Below, one piece after another: positions 1 through 9,133 of a stretch of 64,000 nt of DNA (its first letter is position 1; each line of letters opens with the position of its first letter). Where the stretch lies: contig JAJDEP010000010.1 in NCBI GenBank assembly GCA_029259715.1, forward strand, positions 62,001-126,000, in the 5' to 3' direction. The notes beneath the pieces are model-generated. The model saw only the letters and a program-made list of their open reading frames with translations, was not told the DNA's origin and did not search any database. This stretch comes from Planctomycetota bacterium. GTDB taxonomy: Bacteria; Planctomycetota; B15-G4. A program made the position numbers and the translations under genes.

Positions 1-1301
1 CGCACCCGTCCGTCGCCGTGCAGGAAGATGGTCGTGGGGAACGACCGGATCTTGTCGAGCAGGGGCAGCGCCTCCAGCGCCTTGGTCTTGTTGTAGAGCC
101 CGGCCAGCAGCAGCGGGTACTCGACGCCGTGCCGGTCGGCGTAGCGGCGCACCATCTCGATGTCCCGCTCGACGTCGCCGGTCACCTCGAAGGCCAGCCC
201 CAGGATGGAGAGGCCGCGGTCGCCGTAGCGCCGGTGCAGGTCCGCCAGGTAGAGGCTCGCGTCGTGACAGTTGGGGCACGACGATCCGAACAACTGCAGG
301 ATGCGCGCCCGCCCCGCGAACTCGGGGTCGTCGAGCGAGCGCGGGTTGCCGTCCAGGTCGGGGAAGGCCAGGGCCTCCAACGACGCCTCACCGGTCCAGC
401 GGGTCTGATCGAGGGCGTCGGCCATGCGCACGTGCGGGTCCTTGGTGGCCGTGAAGCCCTCGTGCCAGTGGTCGCCCGACCAGAAGTCGCCCGACAGTCG
501 ACCGTCCTCAGCCTTCACCACGCGGAACAGGAAGACGTGGGAGGCGTCGAAGCCCATCAGCTCGAGCGTGCGCCCGCCGTCGCGGAGCCCCCCGCCGAGG
601 AATCGGTAGTCCCCCGGGACCGTCAGGAAGGTGCCGGTGGCTGTGCCGTCGGCGGCCACGTCGAAGATGCCCACCGAGGGCTTCTCCTCGGACTCGAAGT
701 CGACCGCCCAGCGGCCCGACCAGGCCTCCGCCGTCGCAGCGTCCACCGCTTCGTACGGCGCCCGACCGCCGCGCTCCACGAGCGCCTGGGTCGCCGCCGT
801 GCCCGCGCCGGCCACCGCGGGATGTTCGCGGTGCACGCCCCGCGTCGGCATGCGGTGGAACTTGTCCACGCCGCGGCGGCGATACCAGATGCCGTCGGTC
901 AGGCTGTAACCGTCGTCGGCCAGCGTCGCGGTGAGATGGGCGTCGTAGTAGGGCGCATCGAAGACGACCTGGTCCCCTTCCCTCCGCACCTGGCTGAACG
1001 ACCAGCTCTCGCCGCCCACCGAGACCGTGGCCTTCACGCCTTGCGGTGTGTGCGCCACGGCCATGTCGAACACCAACCGACCGCCGGGCGTCTCGATTCC
1101 CACCATCCACTCGCCGGGTTTCAGGGCGCCGGGTTCGTGGGCGCCGGGCTTGTGGGCGTGCTCCTCACTCCGTGACTCGGGCACGGTGGCGTCCTCCTGG
1201 CTGCCTTCGGCGGCATCGGCGGGTCCGCAAGCGACCGGGGCGAGGGAGGCGCCCAGGGCCAGGACCATCGTGATCGACCAACGTCGCACTCGGGAGTTCA
1301 T
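1..1301 (-). CDS. TlpA/AhpC-type thioredoxin-fold lipoprotein (3' end outside window)
   Basis: The reading frame starts at ATG 1301 and is still open at position 1, so the C-terminus is missing. The N-terminus is hydrophobic and ends in a lipobox-like LAPVAC, so it is probably an exported lipoprotein. Residues ~40-310 form a domain I do not recognise. From about residue 310 a thioredoxin-like domain of the TlpA/peroxiredoxin kind begins, with a CPNC redox motif at C342/C345 in the context SSCPNCHD. The family reduces or oxidises thiols in the periplasm, often for cytochrome maturation; the substrate here is unknown. It lies 31 bp downstream of the yjdF-like gene on the same strand and may share its transcript. 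Confidence 0.8.
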   Translation of the reverse strand, partial: MNSRVRRWSITMVLALGASLAPVACGPADAAEGSQEDATVPESRSEEHAHKPGAHEPGALKPGEWMVGIETPGGRLVFDMAVAHTPQGVKATVSVGGESWSFSQVRREGDQVVFDAPYYDAHLTATLADDGYSLTDGIWYRRRGVDKFHRMPTRGVHREHPAVAGAGTAATQALVERGGRAPYEAVDAATAEAWSGRWAVDFESEEKPSVGIFDVAADGTATGTFLTVPGDYRFLGGGLRDGGRTLELMGFDASHVFLFRVVKAEDGRLSGDFWSGDHWHEGFTATKDPHVRMADALDQTRWTGEASLEALAFPDLDGNPRSLDDPEFAGRARILQLFGSSCPNCHDASLYLADLHRRYGDRGLSILGLAFEVTGDVERDIEMVRRYADRHGVEYPLLLAGLYNKTKALEALPLLDKIRSFPTTIFLHGDGRV

Positions 1302-1332
1302 GGGAATGTCGGAAGGGTGATGGTTCGGCGCA

Positions 1333-1980
1333 TCATGGCATATGCCCCGGCCCCGGCCAGCCCGCGGGCGCCGGCCCGACGAATCCTCGGGCGGCGAGCG
1401 CGCGGTCGTGGGCGCGGCCCAGGAGCAGCTGCGCCGCCGCCGCCGCGCCCAGCGCGAGAGCCATGTCCCACTGCGTGTCCCAGTCGTCACCCTGGAGCGA
1501 GAGGAAGTCTTCCTTCGCGGAGTCGCTCAACACCGCCGCCCACCACTCCAACAACTCGTAGCTCACGGTGACCATGGCCGCGATGCTCAGCACGAGGAAG
1601 AACAGCCAGCGACCCGGCCGCAGCGCCGACGTGCGCAGCAACAACTCCCGGGCCAGGATCGCCGGCACGAAGCCCTGCATCACGTGGCCGAGGCGGTCGT
1701 AAGGGTTGCGCGACATCTCGAACACATCGCGCGCCCACTCGCCCAGCGGCACCTGCGCGTAGGTGTAGTGCGCGCCGTGGAGCAACACGAGCCCATGCAG
1801 GAACAGCAACCGTAGCGTCAACGCCGTGAGCGGAAAGCGCCGCCGCGTCGCCAGCAGCACGGGCAGACCGATGAGCACGGGCGCCGCCTCGAGCCACCAG
1901 ATGAAGGGGCTGTGCGGCGACCATGCCGACGCGATCACCGCCAGGACCGTCATCAACAGCAATGCGACGGGTTCGCGCAC
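1333..1980 (-). CDS. yjdF: YjdF-like inner membrane protein (DUF2238)
   Basis: A 215-residue multi-pass membrane protein. About six hydrophobic segments are visible, and the central RNPYDRLGHVMQG and YELLEWWAA motifs are characteristic of the DUF2238/YjdF family, whose function is unknown. I chose the GTG start at 1980 because a strong Shine-Dalgarno sequence (GGAGGTGAA) sits directly before it. Length fits the family (about 200 aa). It is transcribed divergently from the KamA-like gene and may be co-transcribed with the downstream thioredoxin-fold lipoprotein. Confidence 0.85.
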   Translation of the reverse strand: MREPVALLLMTVLAVIASAWSPHSPFIWWLEAAPVLIGLPVLLATRRRFPLTALTLRLLFLHGLVLLHGAHYTYAQVPLGEWARDVFEMSRNPYDRLGHVMQGFVPAILARELLLRTSALRPGRWLFFLVLSIAAMVTVSYELLEWWAAVLSDSAKEDFLSLQGDDWDTQWDMALALGAAAAAQLLLGRAHDRALAARGFVGPAPAGWPGPGHMP

Positions 1981-2018
1981 TTCACCTCCGCTTCGCCATC
2001 AAGGGACGCCTCACATGT

Positions 2019-2024
2019 TAGGTT
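2019..2024 (+). promoter_or_regulatory. -10-like hexamer in the 177-bp divergent yjdF/kamA-like region
   Basis: TAGGTT at 2019-2024 resembles a TAnnnT -10 element and would leave a leader of about 125 nt before the TTG start at 2158. No convincing -35 element is visible. Nothing else stands out in positions 1981-2157. Confidence 0.25.
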
Positions 2025-2157
2025 GAGGCTTCCGGGAGGACGATTCCCAAACCGACGAGGCCGCTCATGCAGAGGCCTCCGCGTCGCCCTGCACGGTGAT
2101 GGCGGCCGAGCGACACGGTTTCCCCCGCGCACCGACACCGCCCCACGAGAGACCGAC

Positions 2158-3564
2158 TTGACCTACAAGCACCCCATCGCGCCCGAGAATCGACTGACCA
2201 GCAAGGATTGGTCCGGACGGCGCTTCCGTGCCTTCACACGCAGCGAGATCGACCGGATCCCCCAGCTCCAGTCACTGCCGGTCGCCACGCGTCAGGCCAT
2301 GCAGGCCGTCTCGGCGGTGCTCCCTTTCCGGGTCAACGAGTACGTGCTCGAGGAGCTCATCGACTGGTCGGACATCCCCAACGACCCGATCTACCAGCTC
2401 ACCTTCCCCCAGCCCGGCATGCTCGGTGAGGACGAGTTCGAGACCATGCTCGGCCATGTGCGGCGCGGCTCCGACAACGCCACCCTCACCGCCCAGGCGC
2501 GCCCCATCCAGGCGTCGCTCAACCCGCACCCCGCCGGGCAGCTGGAACTCAACGTGCCGCAGTTCGACGGCGAGTCCGTCGAGGGCATCCAGCACAAGTA
2601 TCGCGAGACGGTGCTGTTCTTCCCGTCGGCCGGGCAGACCTGCCACGCCTACTGCACCTACTGCTTCCGCTGGGCGCAGTTCGTCGGCATCGAAGACCTG
2701 CGCATGGCGGCGCGCCAGTCCGACCACCTGGTGCGCTACCTGCAGGCCCACACCGAGGTCGAGGGCGTGCTGATCACCGGGGGCGACCCGATGATCATGA
2801 AGACGAAGGTGCTGCGCCGCTACGTCGAGCCGCTCCTCGATCCCGCACTCGAGCACGTGCGCACCATCCGCATCGGCACCAAGGCGCCGGCCTACTGGCC
2901 CCAGCGCTTCGTCACCGACGACGACGCCGACGACTTCCTGCGACTCATCGACGAAGCCCGCGCCGCGGGCAAGCGCATCGCGATCATGGCCCACTACAGC
3001 CATCCGCGCGAACTCTCGACGGACATGGCCCAGCGCGCCCTCGAGCGCATCCAGTCCGCGGGTGCCGTGGTGCGCTGCCAGGCCCCGCTCATCCGCCACG
3101 TCAACGACAGCTCCGACGTGTGGACCGAGATGTGGCGGCGACAGGTCGAGCTCGGCGCCGTGCCGTATTACATGTTCGTCGAGCGGGACACCGGCGCGAA
3201 GCGCTACTTCGAGGTGCCCCTGGCCCGGGCCCTGTCCATCTTCGATGGCGCCTACCGGCGCACCTCCGGGCTGGCCCGCACCGTCCGGGGGCCGTCCCTC
3301 TCGACGACGCCGGGCAAGATCGTGGTCGACGGGACGGCCACCGTGGCCGGCGAACGAGTGTTCGTGCTGAAGTTCCTGCAGGCCCGCAACCCGGACTGGG
3401 TCGGTCGGCACTTCTTCGCCCACTTCGATCGCCACGCCACCTGGCTCGACGACCTGCGCCCGGCCTTCGGCGAACGCCGCTTCTTCTTCGAGGACGAGCT
3501 GGCCGCCATGGGCCCCACCCGCAGCTCCGAACCCGACATGGTTCCGCGCGCGCGCGTGCCGTAG
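2158..3564 (+). CDS. KamA-family radical SAM protein (lysine 2,3-aminomutase-like)
   Basis: A 468-residue protein of the lysine 2,3-aminomutase family. The radical SAM cluster motif CxxxCxxC is C162/C166/C169 (CHAYCTYC), followed by the ITGGDPM motif. Family members use a 4Fe-4S cluster, S-adenosylmethionine and usually PLP to shift amino groups. The usual C-terminal PLP-lysine motif (PGGGGK) is not present in that form; the nearest equivalent is K387 in STTPGKIVVDG, so the substrate may differ from lysine. The TTG start at 2158 is preceded by GAGAG and fits the onset of similarity; an upstream open frame to 1912 is not needed. It is followed closely by a small gene at 3575. A second, more canonical family member lies at 32298-33512. 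Confidence 0.85.
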   Translation: MTYKHPIAPENRLTSKDWSGRRFRAFTRSEIDRIPQLQSLPVATRQAMQAVSAVLPFRVNEYVLEELIDWSDIPNDPIYQLTFPQPGMLGEDEFETMLGHVRRGSDNATLTAQARPIQASLNPHPAGQLELNVPQFDGESVEGIQHKYRETVLFFPSAGQTCHAYCTYCFRWAQFVGIEDLRMAARQSDHLVRYLQAHTEVEGVLITGGDPMIMKTKVLRRYVEPLLDPALEHVRTIRIGTKAPAYWPQRFVTDDDADDFLRLIDEARAAGKRIAIMAHYSHPRELSTDMAQRALERIQSAGAVVRCQAPLIRHVNDSSDVWTEMWRRQVELGAVPYYMFVERDTGAKRYFEVPLARALSIFDGAYRRTSGLARTVRGPSLSTTPGKIVVDGTATVAGERVFVLKFLQARNPDWVGRHFFAHFDRHATWLDDLRPAFGERRFFFEDELAAMGPTRSSEPDMVPRARVP

Positions 3565-3574
3565 CATCTCAGCC

Positions 3575-3832
3575 ATGGCCAAAGACCTCAGCCGTTACCA
3601 GCAAGGCATCGTCCGGCGCTACTACGAGAACCGCGACTCCATCGCGATCAACAAGCTCGCCGAGACCGTGTCCGACCTCTACGTCGAGACGAGCAAGCGC
3701 AAGATCGACACCGCCTGGCGCAACGCCTTCAAGCACATGCAGGCGGCCGGCATCCACGAGCACCAGGCCCAGGCCATCGTCGACGACCGCGATCTCGGCG
3801 CCCTCGCCAAGGTCGTGCAGGCCCTGACCTGA
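3575..3832 (+). CDS. Small conserved-looking hypothetical protein (85 aa)
   Basis: An 85-residue, soluble, mostly helical protein rich in charged residues, starting MAKDLSRYQQGIVRRYYEN. No signal peptide, membrane segment or cysteine is visible. I do not recognise the family with certainty. It starts 10 bp after the KamA-like stop codon. A TAGCAT hexamer at 3560-3565 ends 9 nt before its ATG, and no Shine-Dalgarno sequence is seen, so it may be read from a leaderless transcript of its own or from the upstream gene. Codon usage matches the real genes around it and the open frame has no better antisense competitor. Confidence 0.65.
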   Translation: MAKDLSRYQQGIVRRYYENRDSIAINKLAETVSDLYVETSKRKIDTAWRNAFKHMQAAGIHEHQAQAIVDDRDLGALAKVVQALT

Positions 3833-3840
3833 CGTCCGGC

Positions 3841-4842
3841 ATGTTCCCCTTCGGCGCCGCCGTCCCTGGGCTGCTGCTGGCCGTCGGCGGCCTCGCGGTG
3901 GCGTGCTTCCCCGCCGCCGAGCCCTCGGCCGGGCCCGTCGCCGAAGCGACGGACGATCCCGCCGTGCCGGCCGCCGTACCGCCCGCCGTGCCGACGACCG
4001 TATCGTCTGCTGCAGCGTCCGCCGCAGCGTCAGCCGCAGCGCCCGACGACGACACACCCTGGGGACGCCTACCTCGCTGGGACGAGGGCCTGGCCGAAGT
4101 CAGCGTGTACGACGGCAACCTGCGCGTGTACGACGAAGGGCGGCCGAGCACGCTCGAGATCGTGACCGTGCGCGAGCACTTCGATCCCGAGCGCCTGGTG
4201 AAGACGGCGCCGGCCCCGGGCAAGCCCGTGCTCGACGTGCTCAAGATGAACATCCACCGCGAGACGCGCACCGGCATCTACGAGTACGACCAGATGGCCT
4301 CCGTCTTCGTCGACCGCGACTCGGGTGAGCTGGTCAAGCTGAGCGTGGTCCACAACGAGTGGTGCGGCAACAGCTCCGTGCTCTACCGCCGCGACGCCGA
4401 CGGCGGCCACCTGCTGGTCAACAGCTACATGGACGACACCGGCGTCGAAGAGCGGGACATCCCCGCCGACGAGGTGCCGGTCTTCGAGGACGGGCTCATG
4501 CTCTGGTTGCGCGCCCGGTTGCCCGCGCTCGAAGCCGGCCTGACCTTCGACATGGTGCCCTCGTTCATGACGGGACGGCCGGCCTACACGGTCTCGCCGG
4601 CGACGATCACCCTCGTCGACGAGATCGAGACCACGCTGGGCGACCGCACGGTGGTGGCGCGGCGTGTCGTCGTCGAGCATGCCGGCCGCCGGCGCGGCTA
4701 CCTCTTCCAGCAGGACGGCCTGCGCGTGCTCATCGGCATGGAACTCGACGACGCCGGCTCGAGCTTCTACAAGCTGCGCAAGACGCTGTGGCTCGACTAC
4801 TGGAAGCGCAACCGCCCCGGCGACGAAGCGCTGCTGCGGTGA
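3841..4842 (+). CDS. Putative lipoprotein of unknown function (333 aa)
   Basis: The protein opens with a hydrophobic segment ending LAVAC (lipobox, C at about residue 22), then a low-complexity Ala/Pro/Val linker (residues ~25-65) that contains a 12-bp tandem duplication at 4012-4047. The remaining ~260 residues look like a soluble periplasmic domain with EWCGNSS and a conserved-looking LRKTLWLDYWKRN C-terminus. I do not recognise a named domain. The ATG at 3841 is 9 bp after the stop of the small gene, so the two may be co-transcribed. It converges on the GltS-like gene, 37 bp away. Confidence 0.6.
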   Translation: MFPFGAAVPGLLLAVGGLAVACFPAAEPSAGPVAEATDDPAVPAAVPPAVPTTVSSAAASAAASAAAPDDDTPWGRLPRWDEGLAEVSVYDGNLRVYDEGRPSTLEIVTVREHFDPERLVKTAPAPGKPVLDVLKMNIHRETRTGIYEYDQMASVFVDRDSGELVKLSVVHNEWCGNSSVLYRRDADGGHLLVNSYMDDTGVEERDIPADEVPVFEDGLMLWLRARLPALEAGLTFDMVPSFMTGRPAYTVSPATITLVDEIETTLGDRTVVARRVVVEHAGRRRGYLFQQDGLRVLIGMELDDAGSSFYKLRKTLWLDYWKRNRPGDEALLR

Positions 4843-4879
4843 GCCCCGCGGCGGTGGGCCCGGCTGCAGTGAGACCCGC

Positions 4880-6445
4880 CTAGCCGTGACCGCTCGCGAC
4901 ACCCGGCGGCGTGCCCGGGGCTGACTCCGCCAGCATGATCGCCCGGATCGCCTCGATGTCGGCGGCGGACGGCAGTGCCAGCCCCGGTCCGTAGCCGAAA
5001 GCCTCGTCGAGGCTCCGGGATCCGAGGCGGCCGTCGAGGATCTCGAAGTGCCGGGAGCCCACCAGCGCCGGATGCTCGACGCCGCAAGCGTGGGAGAGCT
5101 TGAGCATCTCGTGGCGCAGGTTGATCACGTAGTTGGCCAGGCGCACGGCCTTCGAATTCGGATCGAGCCCGCGCACCAGCCAACGGTTGTGCGTCGTCAC
5201 CCCCGTGGGGCAGTGCCCGGTATGGCAGCGCTGGGCCTGGATGCAGCCGATCGAAAGCATCGCCTCGCGCGCCACGCTGACGAGGTCGCACCCGAGCGCC
5301 ATGGCGAACAAGGCCTCGGCCGGGAACCCCAGGCGGCCGGCGCCGATGAACACGATGGGCTCGTGCAGGCCCCGCTCGGCCAGCGTGCGGTACACCCGCG
5401 CGAAACCCTGCTTGAAGGGCAGCGACACGTGGTCGGTGAACACCAGCGGCCCCGCTCCCGTGCCGCCTTCGCCCCCGTCCACCGCGATGAAGTCGACGCC
5501 GCGCTCGGTGGTCTCCATCAAGCGGGCCGCCTCCTCCCAGAACGACTCCTCGCCCACCGCCGACTTGATGCCCACCGGCAACCCCGTGCGCTCCGCCAGG
5601 CGCTCGACGAAGTCGAGCATCTCGTCGACACCGCCGAAGGCCGAGTGCCGCGGCGGGCTGATGCAGTCGCGCCCCATGGGGATGCCGCGGGCCGCGGCGA
5701 TCTCGGGCGAGATCTTCGCCGCCGGGAGTACGCCGCCCAGCCCGGGCTTGGCTCCCTGGCTCAGTTTGATCTCCAAAGCCCGGATGTGTTCGTGACGCTG
5801 CACCGTCTCGATCAGCCGCTCCTCGCAGAAGCTGCCGTCGGGATTGCGACAGCCGAAGTACCCGGTGCCGATCTGCCAGACCACGTCGCCGCCGTGCAGG
5901 TGGTGGGGCGACACGCCTCCCTCGCCCGTGTTCTGCATGGCACCGGCCACCGCGCAGCCGCGGCTGATGGCCTCGACGGCCGCCGAGCTGAGCGAGCCGT
6001 AGCTCATGCCCGAGACGTTCACCACCGACGCCGGCCGGAAGGCCTTGGCCCGCCCCCGCCAGGCGCCGAGCACCTTGGCGCAGGGGATCCTGTGCTGACC
6101 GTCGTAGCCCGGGTCGCCCGGGTGCGGCGCGTCCAGCGGGAAGGCGCTGTGCTTGATGATCAGGTAGTTGTCGACCTCCTCCATGGCGTTGTCGCTGCCG
6201 AAGCCGAAGTAGGAATTCACCTGCTTGGAGGAGGTGTACACCCACCGGCGCTGGTCGCGGCTGAAGGGCCGCTCCTCGTCGTTGTCGGTGACGATGTACT
6301 GGCGCAGCTCGGGCCCCACCGCCTCGAACAGGTAGCGCAGGTGTCCCACCAGCGGGAAGTTGCGCAGCACCGCATGGTCCCGCTGCAGCACGTCCCACAG
6401 CGCGAGGACGACCAGGCCGAAGACGATCCATGCGAGCACGGTCAC
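4880..6445 (-). CDS. Membrane-anchored FMN-binding glutamate synthase-family protein
   Basis: A 521-residue protein matching the FMN-binding domain of the glutamate synthase large chain. Visible motifs are SGMSYGSLS, KLSQGAKPGLGG, the glycine-rich FMN phosphate loop GGEGGTGAGP and the cysteine motif CIQAQRCHTGHCPTG that in GltB binds a 3Fe-4S cluster. Unlike GltB there is no glutaminase domain, and residues ~1-20 form a membrane anchor. Stand-alone proteins of this type are common and their substrate is generally unproven. The GTG start at 6445 overlaps the stop of the upstream acetyltransferase gene by 4 bp (GTGA), which decided the start and suggests translational coupling. Confidence 0.88.
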   Translation of the reverse strand: MTVLAWIVFGLVVLALWDVLQRDHAVLRNFPLVGHLRYLFEAVGPELRQYIVTDNDEERPFSRDQRRWVYTSSKQVNSYFGFGSDNAMEEVDNYLIIKHSAFPLDAPHPGDPGYDGQHRIPCAKVLGAWRGRAKAFRPASVVNVSGMSYGSLSSAAVEAISRGCAVAGAMQNTGEGGVSPHHLHGGDVVWQIGTGYFGCRNPDGSFCEERLIETVQRHEHIRALEIKLSQGAKPGLGGVLPAAKISPEIAAARGIPMGRDCISPPRHSAFGGVDEMLDFVERLAERTGLPVGIKSAVGEESFWEEAARLMETTERGVDFIAVDGGEGGTGAGPLVFTDHVSLPFKQGFARVYRTLAERGLHEPIVFIGAGRLGFPAEALFAMALGCDLVSVAREAMLSIGCIQAQRCHTGHCPTGVTTHNRWLVRGLDPNSKAVRLANYVINLRHEMLKLSHACGVEHPALVGSRHFEILDGRLGSRSLDEAFGYGPGLALPSAADIEAIRAIMLAESAPGTPPGVASGHG

Positions 6446-7050
6446 CGGTCTCCCTCCCGCCCGTGCCGCGTGGCGGCGGTCGCGGACGCAGCGGCGGCGG
6501 CGCGCACCGTCGCGAAGGTCTGCGCATCGAGGCCGTGGAAGTCGAGCGCGATGTCCTGGAGGTCGGCGTTGGTGCTGCCCAGCTCCCCGAAGGTGGTGGC
6601 GCGCTCGAAGGTCATGCCGAGCTTGGCCATGATCGCCAGCGAGGCCCCGTTTTCGTGCATGGCGATGGCCACCAGGCGCTGCAGCCCGGCCTCGTCGAAG
6701 GCGAAGGCGGCGGCGCGGCGCGCGGCCTCGGACGCGAAGCCCTGTCCCCACTTGTCGCGGGCCAGCCACCACCCGATCTCCACCTCGCCGGTGTCGAGCA
6801 GCGGTTGGATGCCGTTGAGCCCGATGACCCGACCGGTGGCCCGCTCCTCCACGGCCCAGAAGCTGTAGCCCAGCTCGCGCTGGTTCTGCTGCTGACGCCG
6901 CAGGCCCACCTCCGCTTGCTCGCGCGTGCGCGGCACGCCGCCCGTGATGTAGCGCATCACCTCGGGGTCCCCGTTGAGGGCCGCGAGAGCGTCGAGGTCG
7001 TCGTCACGCCACGCGCGCAGGAACAGGCGCTCGGTCTCGAGTCGGAACAT
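6442..7050 (-). CDS. GNAT-family N-acetyltransferase (RimJ-like)
   Basis: A 202-residue acetyltransferase of the GNAT superfamily, with the typical RimJ/RimL opening MFRLETERLFLRAW, the strand EIGWWLARDKWGQGFASEA that carries the acetyl-CoA pyrophosphate-binding loop, and a C-terminal GAS-type helix region. The acceptor substrate cannot be read from sequence. I prefer ATG 7050, which starts exactly where family similarity begins; a GTG at 7062 overlaps the upstream stop by 4 bp and is an alternative. Downstream it overlaps the GltS-like gene by 4 bp. Confidence 0.85.
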   Translation of the reverse strand: MFRLETERLFLRAWRDDDLDALAALNGDPEVMRYITGGVPRTREQAEVGLRRQQQNQRELGYSFWAVEERATGRVIGLNGIQPLLDTGEVEIGWWLARDKWGQGFASEAARRAAAFAFDEAGLQRLVAIAMHENGASLAIMAKLGMTFERATTFGELGSTNADLQDIALDFHGLDAQTFATVRAAAAASATAATRHGREGDR

Positions 7051-7058
7051 GGCAGGTC

Positions 7059-7745
7059 TCACGAGAAAGTGGCGATGTCCTCCAAGGACAGGCGCCCGAT
7101 GTCGGGCACCTGCGCACCGTCGGCCGGGTGACCCACCACGAGCAGCAGGAACGGTCGCTCGCTATCGGGTCGCCCGAGGATGCGGTTGAGGAAGTTCATC
7201 GGGCTCGGCGTGTGGGTCAACGACGCGAGCCCGGCGTGGTGCACGGCCGCGATCACCAGGCCCGTGGCGAGCCCCACCGACTCGACGGCGTAGTAGTGCT
7301 TCACCTTCTTGCCGTCGGGGCGCTCGCCCCAGCGGCGCACGAACACCGCGATGAGCCAGGGCGCCGTCTCCAGGAAGGGCTTGTTCGCGTCGGTGCCGAG
7401 GGGCGCGAGGGCCTCGAGCCATTCGGGCGGCGCCCGCTGCTCGTAGAACTCGCGCTCCTCCTCCTCGGCGCCGATGCGGATCTGGCGCTTGAGGTCGGGG
7501 TTGCTCACGGCCACGAAGTGCCACGGCTGCAGGTTCGCGCCGCTCGGCGCGCTGCCCCCCGTGCGCAGGCAGGCCTCGATGAGCTCGCGCGGCACGGGCC
7601 GGTCGGAAAAATCGCGCACCGTCCGGCGGCGGCTCATCTCGGCCTGGAAGTCGGCCGCGCGCTGCTGCATCTCCGCCGCGTCGAAGCCGCGGAAGTCCAG
7701 CGGGACGAAGACGGGGCCCTCGGTGCTCTCCCTCCCTGCCGCCAT
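7059..7745 (-). CDS. Iodotyrosine deiodinase-like nitroreductase-family flavoprotein
   Basis: A 228-residue FMN protein of the nitroreductase fold. The N-terminal [15 protein letters not shown] and [15 protein letters not shown] motifs bind FMN. The region E97, Y101 and K122 ([10 protein letters not shown] and NKPF) reproduces the E-x3-Y-x20-K active-site lid that distinguishes iodotyrosine deiodinases (IYD) from other nitroreductases, and the spacing between Y and K (21) is that of mammalian IYD. The family reductively removes iodide or bromide from halogenated tyrosines. TGATG overlap with the upstream lipoprotein gene supports ATG 7745 (a GTG at 7748 is possible). The physiological substrate is inferred only. 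Confidence 0.85.
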   Translation of the reverse strand: MAAGRESTEGPVFVPLDFRGFDAAEMQQRAADFQAEMSRRRTVRDFSDRPVPRELIEACLRTGGSAPSGANLQPWHFVAVSNPDLKRQIRIGAEEEEREFYEQRAPPEWLEALAPLGTDANKPFLETAPWLIAVFVRRWGERPDGKKVKHYYAVESVGLATGLVIAAVHHAGLASLTHTPSPMNFLNRILGRPDSERPFLLLVVGHPADGAQVPDIGRLSLEDIATFS

Positions 7746-8995
7746 CACGAGTCCACCGAGAGGGTCAGCACCGGCGAGCCGGCCGCGTCAACGCCGGCCT
7801 GTAGCGCGAACAGCGTCTGCAGCAGCGAGAAGGTCGACTTGCTGTCCAGGTCGTCGTCGGCCACGGCGAACCAGTATCCGCGATAGGGCACGGACACCGA
7901 CACCGCGTCCGGCTCGAGCCACGACGCCCGCACCGACATGAGCCGGCCGGTCGCCGCGCTCCAGTCGAAGGCCGCGCCGCTCGCGTCACGCGTCACGGTG
8001 ACCCACCCGTCGTCGACGTGATCGGCAGGCACCTCCACCGCCTGGCTCAGGAAGAACAGCGATCCCATGAACGAGCGGGTGTCGACGACGATGGCCGTCC
8101 GTTCGCCGGCAGGGGCCAGATCCTCGACGAAGCCCACGGCGCCGGCGCGCACCTCCCACGAAGACCGGTCGACCTGCAGGCCCAGCGTCTCCAGCACGCG
8201 CCGCCCTTCGGGGCTGCGGCGTCCCGGCTCGGAGAGGCGCAACACGAGCGCGGTCGACGCACGCCGCAGGCGGCCGGCCGATCCGTCGTGCGCCTCGCCG
8301 GGTTCGAAGGCGTAGCCCGCCGACGACAGGGCCAACGCATCGGACACGCTCAGGTCCCGTCCGTCGAAGTCCACGGGCACGACGTCGCCCGAGCGGCTCT
8401 CGTAGCCGAGGGCCACCTCGCCGCGCACCTGCAGCGCGCGCAGATCGTTCACGAGACCGTCGAAGATGCGCCATCGGGGCTCGGTGCCCGGAGTCGGACC
8501 GCTGGCCCGCGCGGCGTTGTCGATGCCGTTGATCTGCTGGACGGTGAGGCGCAGCACCCGGGCCAGGCTCCAGCCCGAGCGCTGCAGCAAGGCGATCACG
8601 CCGAGGTCCATGGGCTTCAACATGCGCTGCACGAACTCGTCGTCCTGCAGCGGCGTGAAGGCCACGGTGGGCTTCTCGCTCATGCGGGCGGAGAAGCTCA
8701 GGCCGGTGGAGTCGGCCTTGAGATCCGACTCGGTGCGCGAGAGTTCGGCCGACGACTCGAAGCTGAACTGGGCCACGACGCTGCCCGCCCGCAGGAACAG
8801 GGGCGCGTCGCGGTAGCGCAACCGCACGAGGTTCAGCAGCAGCTGCTCGTCGCCGCCCCGACGCACGGCCTCGTTGTAGGCGACCTGGCTCGAGCGCACC
8901 TGATCGGGCCCCCCGCGGCAGGCGGGCAGGCACGCCGCCGCCATCACGGCCAGCATGAACAGGAACAAAGGGCGGGAAGGACGAGGTGAGCCCAT
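7745..8995 (-). CDS. Putative lipoprotein of an uncharacterised family (416 aa)
   Basis: From ATG 8995 the protein has a Sec-type hydrophobic segment with two cysteines, the more likely lipidation site being in LPACRGG. The motif [19 protein letters not shown] shortly after is one I have seen in a widespread but uncharacterised family of bacterial outer-surface or periplasmic proteins. No catalytic motif is visible. The gene is followed with a 1-bp TGATG overlap by the IYD-like gene, so the two are translationally coupled. An upstream in-frame start at 9091 exists but would add a non-hydrophobic Arg-rich stretch before the signal peptide, so I rejected it. Confidence 0.7.
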   Translation of the reverse strand: MGSPRPSRPLFLFMLAVMAAACLPACRGGPDQVRSSQVAYNEAVRRGGDEQLLLNLVRLRYRDAPLFLRAGSVVAQFSFESSAELSRTESDLKADSTGLSFSARMSEKPTVAFTPLQDDEFVQRMLKPMDLGVIALLQRSGWSLARVLRLTVQQINGIDNAARASGPTPGTEPRWRIFDGLVNDLRALQVRGEVALGYESRSGDVVPVDFDGRDLSVSDALALSSAGYAFEPGEAHDGSAGRLRRASTALVLRLSEPGRRSPEGRRVLETLGLQVDRSSWEVRAGAVGFVEDLAPAGERTAIVVDTRSFMGSLFFLSQAVEVPADHVDDGWVTVTRDASGAAFDWSAATGRLMSVRASWLEPDAVSVSVPYRGYWFAVADDDLDSKSTFSLLQTLFALQAGVDAAGSPVLTLSVDS

Positions 8996-9133
8996 GCGGG
9001 CGGTCTCCAGGCGACGGACGGCCATGATGCCAACCCGGTCGACCCGACGGCCAGCGCGGCGCGTCCGTCGAGCGCGATCGACTCGGCTCACACCGCCCGG
9101 TCGGCCCAGCGGCCCTCGGGACGCAGGACGACC

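Noticed and set aside
1912..2157. An N-terminal extension of the KamA-like protein.
   Set aside because: The extra 82 residues are Arg/Gly-rich and overlap the divergent gene start; the TTG at 2158 with GAGAG in front matches the family better.
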